From: Axinella damicornis
Taxonomy: Eukaryota > Porifera > Demospongiae > Axinellida > Axinellidae
Assembly (NCBI GenBank): GCA_963931865.1
Contig: OZ007505.1
Coordinates: forward strand, 496,001 to 560,000
Direction of reading: 5' to 3'
DNA length: 64,000 nt
Shown here: positions 31,611-41,638 of the stretch, one piece after another
How the letters are laid out: the number at the start of each line of letters is the position of its first letter
How positions within the stretch are numbered: position 1 is the first letter of the stretch
Notes under the pieces: generated by a model
The model's input: the letters and a program-made list of their open reading frames with translations, nothing else
Databases searched by the model: none
Told to the model about the DNA's origin: nothing
Program-made: the position numbers and the translations under genes

Positions 31611-32871
31611 CCCGTCAGAGCACCACGATGTATGTACATTGTAGGCCACAGTTTAAGAGTGCAATGAAAGTGTGTGCACGTGCCACTGCATAAACACATA
31701 AAGGCTAGGTATAGCAGCTATTATGACTACGATTTCTACGTATCTCCACCACCAAGGTGAGTTTCATTAGAAATTAATGGCCTACAAAGATTTTATGATT
31801 AAACCTTCCCAGTCGCTATCATGCACTGACCCAATGTTTTAAGCGGCACAAATTGTACATGCTGTCTGTACTGGTTTAAGTGCTCCTATAAACCCAACAA
31901 CCAATACATGACATTGTGTGTCTGTCTGTGCATAACGGAAGAGGGATGTTTGGGGGGCAGGACCAGATGAGTGGTACGCGACCTTTGTACTTCATTACAA
32001 CCTCCGAACCTTAAACTCCACGAAGGCACATTGGTCAGGAGCTGGAATCTTCCAGAATAGCTGGAGACAACCAGATGGAGAGCAGTAGCTGAAGCAGAAG
32101 TGTTCAGGGAACAGCACTGGGAGTGGATGCTATTGGGGAGCAGCAGCTGAATCGGGAGCAGAAAGAATCCGGCAGCAGCAGTTGAAGTGAACACAATTGG
32201 GGAGCAGAGGTGAGAGTTCATCTGACCAGAGAGCTGCCTGGCGCTGACTGCTCACACGTAGGCAAATGAGGGGACAGTAGCGAGTGGATCTACTTGCATT
32301 AAGAGTTTCTGGGGTCAACGTTTGATGGGGCCAAAGTGACTCCAGCTAAAATGACAGGAGTTTGTTTGCTGCAGGCCTCCCACACCATTATTTGACCACT
32401 AGAAACTGCTGGGCATCCAAACGTCAAAGTCTTTCTGGATGGCCTATGCTGACTACTCTTGATCTTGCAGGCCACACGTTTGGGTGTGTGGCCGGAAGCG
32501 CGGACACACCCTCAAACAGGATAAAGGGTCAGCCTGCAGTAGCCTCGTACCCAGGCCCTCACGCGGAACGCGGTAAGCCTGCAGCTAGCTGAACCCGTAG
32601 GCTATGGCTGAATGGGAAACAGCAATGCAAAAAGTGGAAAAACTGACCTCACCCTCCTTCCAAACAGGCATGTCCATCTCACAGAATCATAGAACCGCCG
32701 CTATCTCCTCCAACTATCGTCGAACTGCCCTTGCCTCTTCACTGAGTCAGTGAGTGAGCAAAGTGCTTGAGCTCTATACTGAATTTGAACCAAGTTTTGG
32801 CGGGAAGTCAAGGTAGCGCGCGCACGGCCCAGCCGGCCGGATGTGGCTTAAATACTGAATTTGCACAAGGT

Positions 32872-33195
32872 TTTGGCGGGATGTCGGGATGGCACACTCG
32901 CTAAGCACTTGCTTTGCAGCCTGGGGGTTGAGTGTTCGCCTCCCCAATAACCGAGTACGAGTCTGGGCCACTCCGTACACACCGGTTCCTGACTTCCCCG
33001 CCTAGCAGCCGTACTACGCCGGTTCCCATCTGACCACCGAAGCTAAAGGTGTCTGGTGGAAAGCAGGTCGCCCTCCTGTGATTCCAGACACGCCTATCCA
33101 GCGCTCCTGAGGCTTACACTTCGGTGTCCGACCTGTCACGGAGGGATGGGTGTGTTGCTAGGTTGTTTTTTTCCCTTCTTCTTCTTCTTCTTCTT
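32872..33195 (+). mobile_element. Composite SINE-like element with tRNA-like and 5S-like parts
   Basis: The 5' part has gatggcacactcgctaag and a B-box-like gggttgagtgttcgcctcc. The centre has catctgaccaccgaagctaa, resembling the 5S rRNA segment around GAAGCTAA. The 3' end, ggagggatgggtgtgttgct, runs into T-rich and CTT repeats. A second copy of that 3' end is at 33416-33450. Confidence 0.5.
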
Positions 33196-33571
33196 CTTTT
33201 TTTTTTCTTTTTCTTTTTTTTCCTAGCTAGCTAACTAGCTAGTTCTTTTTTTCTCATGGAGCATCCTTTCTTCTGGGCTTCCTCTTGTTTCTTCCAAGTA
33301 ATAATAATTATTACGACTAGCTAGTTGTTTAGCTATTTATGGAATGTCACAAGTAGTGTGGTGACTTTTGTCAGTACCAATATTATAGCTACACATACAT
33401 GCACTTCGGTATCATGGAGGGATGGGTGTGTTGCTAGGTTGTTTTTTTTCCTCCCCACTTAGCTAGAAATAGCTAGCTAGCTAGCTAGCTAGCTATGTTG
33501 GTTCTTTTTTTTGGTCACTGTTTTTTTTTGTTATTATTAAGTTATTGACAGGACTACTTGCACAACTGTCA

Positions 33572-33603
33572 CATATTAAAATCTATCTATCTATCTATCA
33601 CAC
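33572..33603 (+). mobile_element. LINE 3' tail relic
   Basis: cacatattaaaatctatcta repeats the 3' terminus of the LINE fragment at 39455-40130 (acaaattaaaatctatcta). Confidence 0.5.
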
Positions 33604-33654
33604 AGTTAAACCTTTGTATAATTATTATCAATGGTATATACTTGTTATTTTGGC

Positions 33655-34045
33655 TTTAAGGCATGCCTCAATTAAGTGAGAATATGTACTCGTTGATTTG
33701 CACAGTTAATATAGTACCTTTGCTGAGCAGCGCGTGGGACTTGAGGGTTGAAAAGATGGAAATTAAATGGCTATTTTCCCCCTGAAAATGGTCTGCGTAA
33801 CTAATCAAATTTGCACAGCTTATAGGTAATGTGTGCCTCAAAACAAATGCATGCAAGTATGCACTGATATAATCTACAATGTAGTAACCGCTATAATGGT
33901 TTTAGCTACATAATTAGCTATGTATATCAATTTGGCTGGCTTCAGAAACGGTTCTCTTAGGCTCAGGTGGAGTACGGTGGTGAGACAGTACCATCTCCAC
34001 TGGAATTTCCCCAATGAGAATTTGATTGGGTATAGCTACTTAGTT
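33655..34045 (-). pseudogene. Broken copy of the TAF8 last exon and 3' flank
   Basis: 33880-34025 aligns with 42860-43010: shared strings include tttggctggcttcagaaacg, acagtaccatctccactgga and a following aat/tctgattgg. The copy has small indels that shift the frame, with stops, where TAF8 reads S-S-G-D-G-T-V-S and P-F-L-K-P-A-K. Downstream sequence (ccccagaaaatggtc versus cccctgaaaatggtc) also matches, so genomic DNA rather than mRNA was copied. Confidence 0.8.
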
Positions 34046-34177
34046 AGCCTTGGGGCCAGCAATCATTCCTCAGGAACTCAAGTGCTTGTGGATGACTTTG
34101 CTCAACTGATTGTGAGACGTGTCATGAAGTTCAAAGATGGTTGGCCATCACCAACGCTGAAGGATGTCCTCGAGTGA
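34046..34177 (+). other. Open frame after the TAF8 relic, function unknown
   Basis: After an AG at 34046 a frame encodes V-D-D-F-A-Q-L-I-V-R-R-V and stops at 34177. It looks more coding-like than its surroundings but has no identified partner exon. Confidence 0.2.
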
Positions 34178-34763
34178 GAACGAAGCTGCATATACAATGT
34201 AGATATATTGTGGAACTTTATCACAGCTGCAAGTTGGTACACACCTACTCCATGATGCTAGGCCATTTGTGAAGGACATGGCCTTGTAGCTAGCTTCGGA
34301 CATGATAAACCACTCGTGAAGATACGGTTGAAATTACGCATTTCTTTCTCTACCCAAACTTGAATATCAAGGCTATAGTGTATTGTGCATACTGAAACGG
34401 AATTCTCCTGAGCTATAGTGATCATGGGCAATTGTCCATTTCACTCCATGGAGTCAGACCATGATACTTGTCTCAATCTCTGAACACTGAGTATAGAGAT
34501 CTTGTTAGCTACCTCACAATCACACTGGCCCCGTTCCTGTACTCACACACCATTGATCTCAGTTATCAGCCCACAATTTGCATCGAAGAGGATCATCTTG
34601 TAACTACTAGGATGATCCACCTTCACAACACTCCAGGGAGTGCACGTTCCTGCATGGTCCCCGATCCATTGGATCATGCATAGGCGGTGGAAGCTGTTTC
34701 AACTAGGGGGGGGCACTGGCTTATCCTGATTTTATTTTTTAGGGGGAGGCTGTTGAACGGACC

Positions 34764-34790
34764 GGGGGGGGGGGGGGGGGGGGGGGGGGG
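34764..34790. repeat. Poly-G run, 27 bases
   Basis: An uninterrupted G homopolymer just downstream (minus sense) of the interrupted PIP-box ORF. Confidence 0.95.
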
Positions 34791-34799
34791 CGCACCAAC

Positions 34800-35080
34800 A
34801 ATGTTCAGATAAACACTCACTCAACAAAGACAGATCCTTGCGAACTTGGCACGATGTCATCACCCCCCCCGTAGCGACTTCCGCCTCCACCTCAGGCTCA
34901 CTTCCGTCGTTGTCGCTGCTACCGTCCGAATCACTACCAGCATAGATAATACAGTACTGACAGTACTGTATTATCTATGCTACCAGCTTCAAGGGGCTGC
35001 ACCGACGAAGAAGTCTGGGAATCACACTCACTGTTCGCTGGTGGGGTAAAAAAGCTCGAAATCGCTCGCTGTCTCGTCAT
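34800..35080 (-). pseudogene. ORF starting with a PIP-box-like motif, interrupted by a 39-bp hairpin insertion
   Basis: From the ATG at 35080 the minus strand encodes T-R-Q-R-A-I-S-S-F-F-T-P-P; Q-x-x-I-x-x-F-F is the PCNA-binding PIP box, also seen at the N-terminus of some hAT/ZMYM transposase-like proteins. About 33 codons on, a perfect 19-1-19 hairpin brings a TAG stop. Beyond it a Ser/Asp/Glu-rich frame (S-S-D-N-D-G-S-E-P-E) continues to about 34800. Either a disrupted exon or a transposase relic. Confidence 0.45.
34944..34982. mobile_element. 39-bp perfect hairpin with flanking direct repeats
   Basis: Arms catagataatacagtactg and cagtactgtattatctatg (19 bases each, 1-base loop). ctaccag occurs on both sides (ctggtag on the minus strand), a 7-8 bp target-duplication-like repeat. 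Confidence 0.8.
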
Positions 35081-35098
35081 AGCTGTCGCCACGTGGCT

Positions 35099-35211
35099 AG
35101 TCTCGCGGGGCCAGACCCACTACCATGTGGCCTCCAGATTATGGATCGCCTAGCTGGCCGTGTCTCGTTCCCAGCAGCGTTTCGCAGACTGGGAACGAGA
35201 CGTGGCGCAAA
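35099..35211. mobile_element. Degraded tagtctcg-family palindrome
   Basis: The left piece is tagtctcgcggggccagacc. An inner palindrome at 35161-35200 pairs gtctcgttcccag with ctgggaacgagac. Probably nested or recombined copies. Confidence 0.6.
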
Positions 35212-35413
35212 CTTTCGTGGGGGCACCCCAGTGCCCCCCCGGTTCCGTCATGGACTCGCAGAACACGTGGGCCATGGAGGCTTCGCGTATCCGTCTGAGG
35301 CCGAATGCATCCGTTGTGCGGCATACACTGCGAACCCTATCGGATTCTTGCGACACTAGTATTATTGTGGTAGCTAGAAAGTATCAGGCATTGAGAGTAG
35401 CTAGCTAGTGAAG

Positions 35414-38198
35414 ATGCAGGAATTGAGGATCATTTGTCTGCTTGTGGGAGACGGGTGAGTGGCAAGCAATGATTTTTGGTGTGCCCAATGACAGATCGAA
35501 TGACCCAGTAAATAAAGGCTAGATACTGTACTCAGGCTCAGGCTATCTTGCATGCCAGTCACTTGGTCCAAGCAAATTAAATGCTTCCAGTCCTTCAGTC
35601 CTATCCTTGCCTATACTGGGATACTGACAAACCTATGGTTACAGAACAGCCTCTTTGGATTATTAAGTGACTGGGGGAAGTCGTGTTGAGGGAGTTGCAT
35701 GCATGCATCTCAGGATACTGGTGTCATTGCTGAGGGTTGAAAGACTCGATGATTGACTCGTGGCCGGCCACGCAGGATGACTGGTGGCTGACCCTCCATT
35801 GTGGAACCCCTCAGGGGCACTATAGATCCATGCAGTGGCAACTAAGCGGTAGCTATACATTAGGAGAGCACCTCACTGTGTCAAACTGCAATGCTCACAC
35901 TGGCTCATGTTTAGTTGTTGGAGTAGTATATATCCATGCTCCAGGGTATAGAAATATACTGGCGATATTTGTCATCATGTAGCTATGGACGTGCATAGAC
36001 TCATCATTGGCATGGCAATGATGCACAATACTCCCTTCTCCTCTAGAGACGCTGATAAACATAGACTTGTATACAGCTGCTTAAATGACTTCCTTGGTGA
36101 TTATTTCCCTACTTCGTCACCATCGTAAGTTATTCTTTTGTATTATAGGTGAGGGTAACAGAATGTAGTACTGACCCATAATAACAATGTGGTGTGTACT
36201 GCCTTGTGATTCCTAGTGAATTGAACGGTCCACAGGAAGCAGTGCAATGGGTTTCCTGTATATGTATATCCTTGAATGTTTTAGCCTCATGAGGTCACAT
36301 GTGTGCAGAGTGTAGTCCATGAGTTCCACCACAAGGAGCACATATGCAAACAGTAGGAACCTGGCAGCCTTGTGATGTATATCACCTCCACTCTTGGGCT
36401 GACAATAGACCACATGGCTAGTGCATGCACCATGTACCCTCAGCTCCAGACCAATGCATGTATGCAAGACAGAAGGGCTTTAGTCACTAGTTACCTGGTA
36501 TATAATATTATGTATGTGCTTTGTTGAGAGCACCACTTTGCTCACAATGATCTGATTCCTGAACCTCTTTGCTGTATTTGTGATAAAAAGCTAAGTTGGC
36601 TGCAAGCCACTATAGGCGTAGACACTTATTTGTTTTAATGTTCATGCTTATGTTTAAGGTTCTCAGTATATGCGTAAACGTATACCTTGGCAACACTGTA
36701 ATCCCTCACTTCATGCACACTGCATTTATGCCAACTTCAGACGTAATTCTGCACTTATGCAATTGATGGTAGAGGGCAAATCCATCCTTCTTGATCTCAA
36801 AAATCCAGAAGGTTTGTTTTCCTTACATATAGTTCTGCATGTGTGCATGGTTCAAGTGCACACTATATGTAGCATGAATAGTTGGGGTTCCTGGGGCTGA
36901 ACCGCAAGGGCTTGACAGGTTCAAAGGTCAGGACATGAGAGTTCAGTGGCCATGTGGGTCACTCAGTGTTGGCTCATGTTCATCTGCCACCCATCCCTCA
37001 GCACTCCACTTAATTGAAGTTCTCAATTCGCATAATACAGTTGAGGTATTTGTGCATCAGCTTACACACTAGCCTCGTTCCCTGGCCCGAGACGGCGAGG
37101 AGAAAAGGGCCTGGTTTCCACTGTTTGTGCATGCGCTAAAGAGCGGTGGAATTCCACCAGCACCGTGTACGTTCGATTATGTTTGTACACACGTGACGTC
37201 GAAGAGGATAACGTGATCCGTACAGTTATTAGCTAGCTAGCTAGCTATAGTAAGCAAGTGGCTTGCATTACAACAGCTCTCAATCGTGCTCTCCTATGCC
37301 CTGATCAGGTGGCAAGGCGCTCCTGAATTGAGCTGGAAAACAGTGACCTGCGATTGAAAGATGGGATGTTTCGTGTGGCTACCGTCGCACCGACCGGGTG
37401 GAGTCAGTATGCTACCAGACTCTTCTGAATAACGAACATCAGGTAAGTCTGCTGTAGTGGCAGTACAATTGTGGCTGTGTCGCCCTTCATCTCGCGGATG
37501 GAGGACCAGTGTAGCAAATAGATAGCGTCACATGCTCGACCATGTGACTACGAAGACGTTATTTGCACCCTCCCCCTTATGAATACGTGTTACAGTTACA
37601 GATAATTACGTGCATGCGCATGCGCAAACAGTGGAAACCAGGCCCTTTTCTTCTCCCTCTTCTCGGGCCTGGGAACGAGGCTACTTAGCTACACACGTAA
37701 TATTATGATGTAGCAGTCTTTAGTTTCCCTCATTGGCAACAAGCTATACTATAGCTAATCTGAGAATATGAGCTGTCTTCTGTCAACTCAGACCAATCAG
37801 TGTTGTGCATGTTTCCATGCATACAGGTGGGGAGGATTATGACAGGCTACGGCCACTACACTACCCTCACTCGGTAACTTAATAACCTACTCTCTATCGA
37901 TAACAAGAGCGAAACCGGTATATTTCCCTCTGTTTTGCAAGTTGATGACAAATAATTATTAATCCTCGGACCACTGTGGTTTCCCTACAATTATCATACA
38001 AAATATAAATTTAGCAATAGTATATTATACAAGGGAGCCGGGGGCGAAAACAAACTCCATCTACCCCACCCCCCAAACACAAATTCATACAGAAACATTT
38101 CAAAACCAAGGTTATAACAGTCTTCCCTCCTCTATTGGCTAGTCACAAATTATGTGAATCTGCCCGTCGAGCAATGAGTGTACCATCGTCTGTACCTT

Positions 38199-38240
<42 letters not shown>

Positions 38241-38826
38241 TTTGATTGTTTTGTACTGTGATGCTTTTGACATTTGTATATACTGGCTTGAATTTATAGT
38301 GTTTCTCCTTTGCCTGTAAACCTAGCCTCATTCCCAGGCCTACCCCGTTTTTTCTGTTCTTCGGTTTCCGTTGACAATAATACATGGATGCGGAAGGGCG
38401 GCCTTCCGCATCCGTGTATTATTGTCAACGAAACCCGAAGAACAGAAAAAACGGGGTAGGCCTGGGAACGAGGCTACTGTAAACCTGCACCCTGCCTAGA
38501 TACAGCTGTCCTGAGACAAATTATCTATCTATCCTACACACATGTTGAAATCATCAATAATTTGGAAGGAATCTCTTTGTGAACTGAGTTGACATCCTCC
38601 TTCCTCTCTAGGACGTCTTCTTGATATGCTTCTCGTTAGTCATTCCTACCTCATTTGAAAATGTCCAAGCAAAGGTCGGCACATATACAGTTAATACATG
38701 GAAAACTGTTTATTGGAAGTGACCATTATTTGTGGAAGTAGGCTATACCTCTGCATGTTCAATCTGAGCAGTGACCTGCATATGATCAGTATAGCATACA
38801 TGCAACCTAAGTTATCTATGCTTTAT

Positions 38827-38866
<40 letters not shown>

Positions 38867-38871
38867 ACACA

Positions 38872-38903
<32 letters not shown>

Positions 38904-39362
38904 TCACACACACTACACATTTCCACTGCCTGTCACTCACACAAGATAATTCAATTGTACCCCTTGACCTTTGACCTTAATAGCTGTCACTATTGGAACT
39001 CGGAATGTACCAGCATGGTACTCATATTGTGGCTGTTTATTCTATCTCCTTGAATTGCTGTCCTCCCTGTGCAGTGGTACCCAGACATCAGACGCTTTGT
39101 GTCGAACACACCTATCATCCTCATTGGCTTGGATCTTGATATGCGAGATGACAGAGAGACCATTGAAAAACTGAAAGAGAGAGGACTTGCACCCATCACT
39201 TACCCACAGGGGTTACAGATGCAAAAGGAGATTGGAGCAGTGAAGTACCTTGAATGTTCGACACTGACACAGAAGGGTGTGAAAACCGTTTTTGATGAGG
39301 CAGTTCTGACTGCACTGTCACAGAAAGTCCAAAAGAAAAATAAGAAATGCACACTATTGTAA
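35414..39362 (+). CDS. Rac/Rho-family GTPase-like protein with degenerate nucleotide-binding motifs (195 aa)
   Basis: Six exons: 35414-35454, 36047-36124, 36741-36811, 37827-37873, 38612-38674 and 39075-39362. All have canonical borders and consistent phases. The fold follows Rac throughout: [54 protein letters not shown], and a basic tail ending in a C-T-L-L prenylation box (geranylgeranyl type). But the P-loop is G-D-G-D-A-D-K-H (Rac G15 to D, T17 to H), D-T-A-G-Q has a 3-residue insertion and Gly for Q61, and T-K-x-D reads L-D-L-D. It is probably a membrane-bound pseudo-GTPase. The intact frame argues against a dead gene. Confidence 0.85.
37070..37683. mobile_element. 614-bp MITE with long terminal inverted repeats (tagcctcg family)
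   Basis: The left end tagcctcgttccctggcc and the arm aaaagggcctggtttccact pair with agtggaaaccaggccctttt and gggcctgggaacgaggcta. The left flank cttacacac reappears on the right as ctta-gcta-cacac. It lies in intron 3 of the Rac-like gene. Confidence 0.88.
38199..38240. repeat. (GTT)n microsatellite
   Basis: About 13 GTT units followed by T-rich sequence, within intron 4 of the Rac-like gene. Confidence 0.95.
38323..38476. mobile_element. 154-bp fold-back MITE with a 9-bp target duplication
   Basis: Near-perfect hairpin from tagcctcattcccaggccta to taggcctgggaacgaggcta, centre gcggaagg/ccttccgc. It is flanked by ctgtaaacc on both sides. Located in intron 4 of the Rac-like gene. Confidence 0.93.
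38828..38905. repeat. Poly-C run (39 bases) and (CA)n
   Basis: C homopolymer at 38828-38866, then CA repeats, in intron 5 of the Rac-like gene upstream of its last exon. Confidence 0.95.
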
Positions 39363-39454
39363 TGAACTTTACAATCTTTCTGATTACCAGTATAGGAAGT
39401 CATTCAATATGGTTATGTAGTTATCGGTCAGTTGGTGTACGTGATATAGTGACG

Positions 39455-40093
39455 AGCTGAGGAAGCAGCTCAGGTGGATGACCCTATCCTGCAGACGACG
39501 AATGTTCAGGTTGAACATGATTCACCGCTGTATTAATCACCAGGCCCCAGGTTACCTTCACGGTCACTTTATTGCAAACAGTGCATTGCCCAATTACCAT
39601 GCGACTAGGGGTCAGAACAAGCTCCATCTATACCCAGTACATACAGAGGTGGGCAAGGACTCCTTTCGCTTCAAGGGGGCGCAGGATTGGAACAAGTTAC
39701 CTGCTGAAATCACCGAAATTGCTGGATCAGCCCCTCTCTTTAAGAAACACCTCAAGGCCTATCTCATTGACAATAATTATTTGTCTTAAGCTTGTGTTTG
39801 ATATATTTTTACATCTTTTTAGGATACTGTTTTTATACTTTCAATCACTCTTACTTAGGTAGCGTACACTTGTTTTGTTTTGTAGTTGTAAATTCTGTGT
39901 GCAAGGCTGTTGTACCCTTGCATTTATTTCTCAACTGTAATTATCTTTTGTCGGTTTGTGCTATGACTTGCATAATTATATTTCTCAACTGTACATATTA
40001 TCTTTTGTCGGTTTGTACTATATGTGGTTATATGCAGGACCCTCATGAAAACCAGCACTGTCGCTGATGAGGCATTTCCTGTCACAAATTAAA

Positions 40094-40127
<34 letters not shown>

Positions 40128-40132
40128 TATAG
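39455..40132 (+). mobile_element. 5'-truncated non-LTR retrotransposon (LINE) 3' end
   Basis: Frame 39478-39789 encodes the typical end of a LINE reverse-transcriptase ORF: H-R-C-I-N-H-Q-A-P-G-Y, then K-D-S-F-R-F-K-G-A-Q-D-W-N-K-L-P and L-F-K-K-H-L-K. A 3' UTR follows, ending in aaaatctatctatcta, a tetranucleotide tail as in CR1/L2-like elements. The endonuclease and most of the polymerase are absent, so the copy is dead. It lies between the Rac-like and LamG-BTB genes. Confidence 0.8.
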
Positions 40133-40415
40133 CCGTTCTATACAAATATGAGTAACGGTAGCTGCTGCAATTTCTAGAACCCCCTAGATCTAGCTAGAGT
40201 CCTTCTCTTGTATACTGCATAATGTTTTCACCTACACATACGTATGCTGGCAATCTTGTAGCTAAACCCTCACGTGCAATGTGCCAAATACGCATTTTCA
40301 TTCTCCATTATTGTAAATCGTAAGATTTCCGGACTCCATGCATAATATACGTAACCATACTGCATAATGCCACGCCCACATTTACTTAGTAGATCGATGT
40401 ATCATGGAGCTGGAG

Positions 40416-40497
40416 TAGTCTCGCAAGCCAGCCTCTTTTTCTACGAGGGGGCCGGGGCGCGCCCCCTCGTAGAAAAAGAGGCTGTCTTGCGAGACTA
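40416..40497. mobile_element. 82-bp palindromic MITE abutting a start codon
   Basis: tagtctcgcaagccagcctc pairs with gaggctgtcttgcgagacta, and the centre gggggccggggcgcgccccc is GC-rich. It ends 4 bases before the ATG at 40502. No clear target duplication. Confidence 0.88.
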
Positions 40498-40501
40498 GGG
40501 G

Positions 40502-41638
40502 ATGGAGGACGTCTCAAAGCCGTATGGTACTATAACGAGTAACTGTGTTGAGCTGGTTGGCAAGAGGCCAGTAACAGTTTCTGGAATAAAGGGATTTCGA
40601 TTCGAATCCGGTCTTTTGCCAGTTGTCAATCCTGACAAAGGACTTGCTGTCACGTTCTGGTTGAAGGTTGAGAGATTCACTGCAGGATGGAATGTGCTCT
40701 TCCACTGTGGCCATGACCCCCACCGAACACCCTCTACCTGGTTTCATAACAACTCCACGCGTATCCATGTCTGTGTATCCACTACTTTCAGCAGCAGTGA
40801 GGGGAGTGACAGCAGTGGCAACATGTTCCAAATAGACACCTGGCATCACGGTGCCTACATTCAAGAAGTAAACGAGCTTTCATTCTATGTTGATGGCAAG
40901 AAAGTCCTGGCGTATCTTCTTCTTGGAAAGCCAAAATACTCCGATGGTACTCACCCGTTCTTTCTTGGTCATGACACGAAGCATAATGCTTGCGACGGCC
41001 ACTTCAAACGTGTGCGGCTCTATAATTTTGCCTTGAGCAGGCTGGAAGTGAAGAAAGACATGGACAGTGTGGAGCCTGTTTGTGAAGCAGTAGGGACACT
41101 TGAAGGCAGCATTCTGTCCTCGTACGAGAGCCTTGTTGATGATCCTAGCCATTCGGACGTAACATTCCATGTGGGTAGTGCTAACATACATGGCCACAGG
41201 TGCATTCTTTCAGCGCGTTCATCGTACTTTCAGCAGCTGCTAGGAGGGTCAATGAAGGAAGCATCTTCAGCTGAAATCATCATCGAAGGGGTGTCTGCAG
41301 ATACCTTTCTAGCACTGTTGCGATACCTTTATGTCGGAAAGGTGCCTAGTGACCCTGAAGAGGCACTCAAGTTGATGGTAGCTGCGGATTACTTTTCAAT
41401 TGAAAGGAAGCTGGCTGAACAATGCAGAGATATACTTGCTGCGAAGCTTACGGTAGACAACGCATGTCAGTTGCTTCGGGTAGCAGACAGGTTTGGACAG
41501 GAATCATTAAAGGATGTGATTATGACGTTTATGAGTGAGGATGACAACTTCACAAGTTTAGTTGACGCTGATGACCTCTACATGCTGCCACGCCCACTGC
41601 TTCGCAAGTTTTTAACTTTCACCAGAAGATGTGAATAG
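40502..41638 (+). CDS. LamG-like and BTB domain protein, intronless, 378 aa
   Basis: Residues about 20-190 form a concanavalin/LamG-type jelly roll (V-T-F-W-L-K-V-E, then E-L-S-F-Y-V-D-G-K-K and H-F-K-R-V-R-L-Y-N). Residues about 215-310 form a BTB/POZ domain (S-D-V-T-F-H-V-G, then H-R-C-I-L-S-A-R-S-S-Y-F and L-R-Y-L-Y-V-G). A short BACK-like helical tail ends at T-R-R-C-E. BTB proteins dimerise and often act as Cullin-3 substrate adaptors, in which case the LamG part could be the substrate arm; that role is inferred. It is the only intronless gene here, so retroposition is possible. The start codon directly follows a MITE. Confidence 0.9.
   Translation: MEDVSKPYGTITSNCVELVGKRPVTVSGIKGFRFESGLLPVVNPDKGLAVTFWLKVERFTAGWNVLFHCGHDPHRTPSTWFHNNSTRIHVCVSTTFSSSEGSDSSGNMFQIDTWHHGAYIQEVNELSFYVDGKKVLAYLLLGKPKYSDGTHPFFLGHDTKHNACDGHFKRVRLYNFALSRLEVKKDMDSVEPVCEAVGTLEGSILSSYESLVDDPSHSDVTFHVGSANIHGHRCILSARSSYFQQLLGGSMKEASSAEIIIEGVSADTFLALLRYLYVGKVPSDPEEALKLMVAADYFSIERKLAEQCRDILAAKLTVDNACQLLRVADRFGQESLKDVIMTFMSEDDNFTSLVDADDLYMLPRPLLRKFLTFTRRCE

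Larger units (their letters stand above)
30316..33654. other. Gene-poor region with SINE pieces
   Basis: Besides the SINE fragments at 31535-31610 and 32872-33190, I see no supported exon. Short ORFs have no conserved motif or splice context. Confidence 0.5.

Noticed and set aside
35093..35408. Overlapping ORFs on both strands around 35.1-35.4 kb
   Set aside because: They run through a degraded palindromic MITE and GC-rich sequence; no homology or splice logic.
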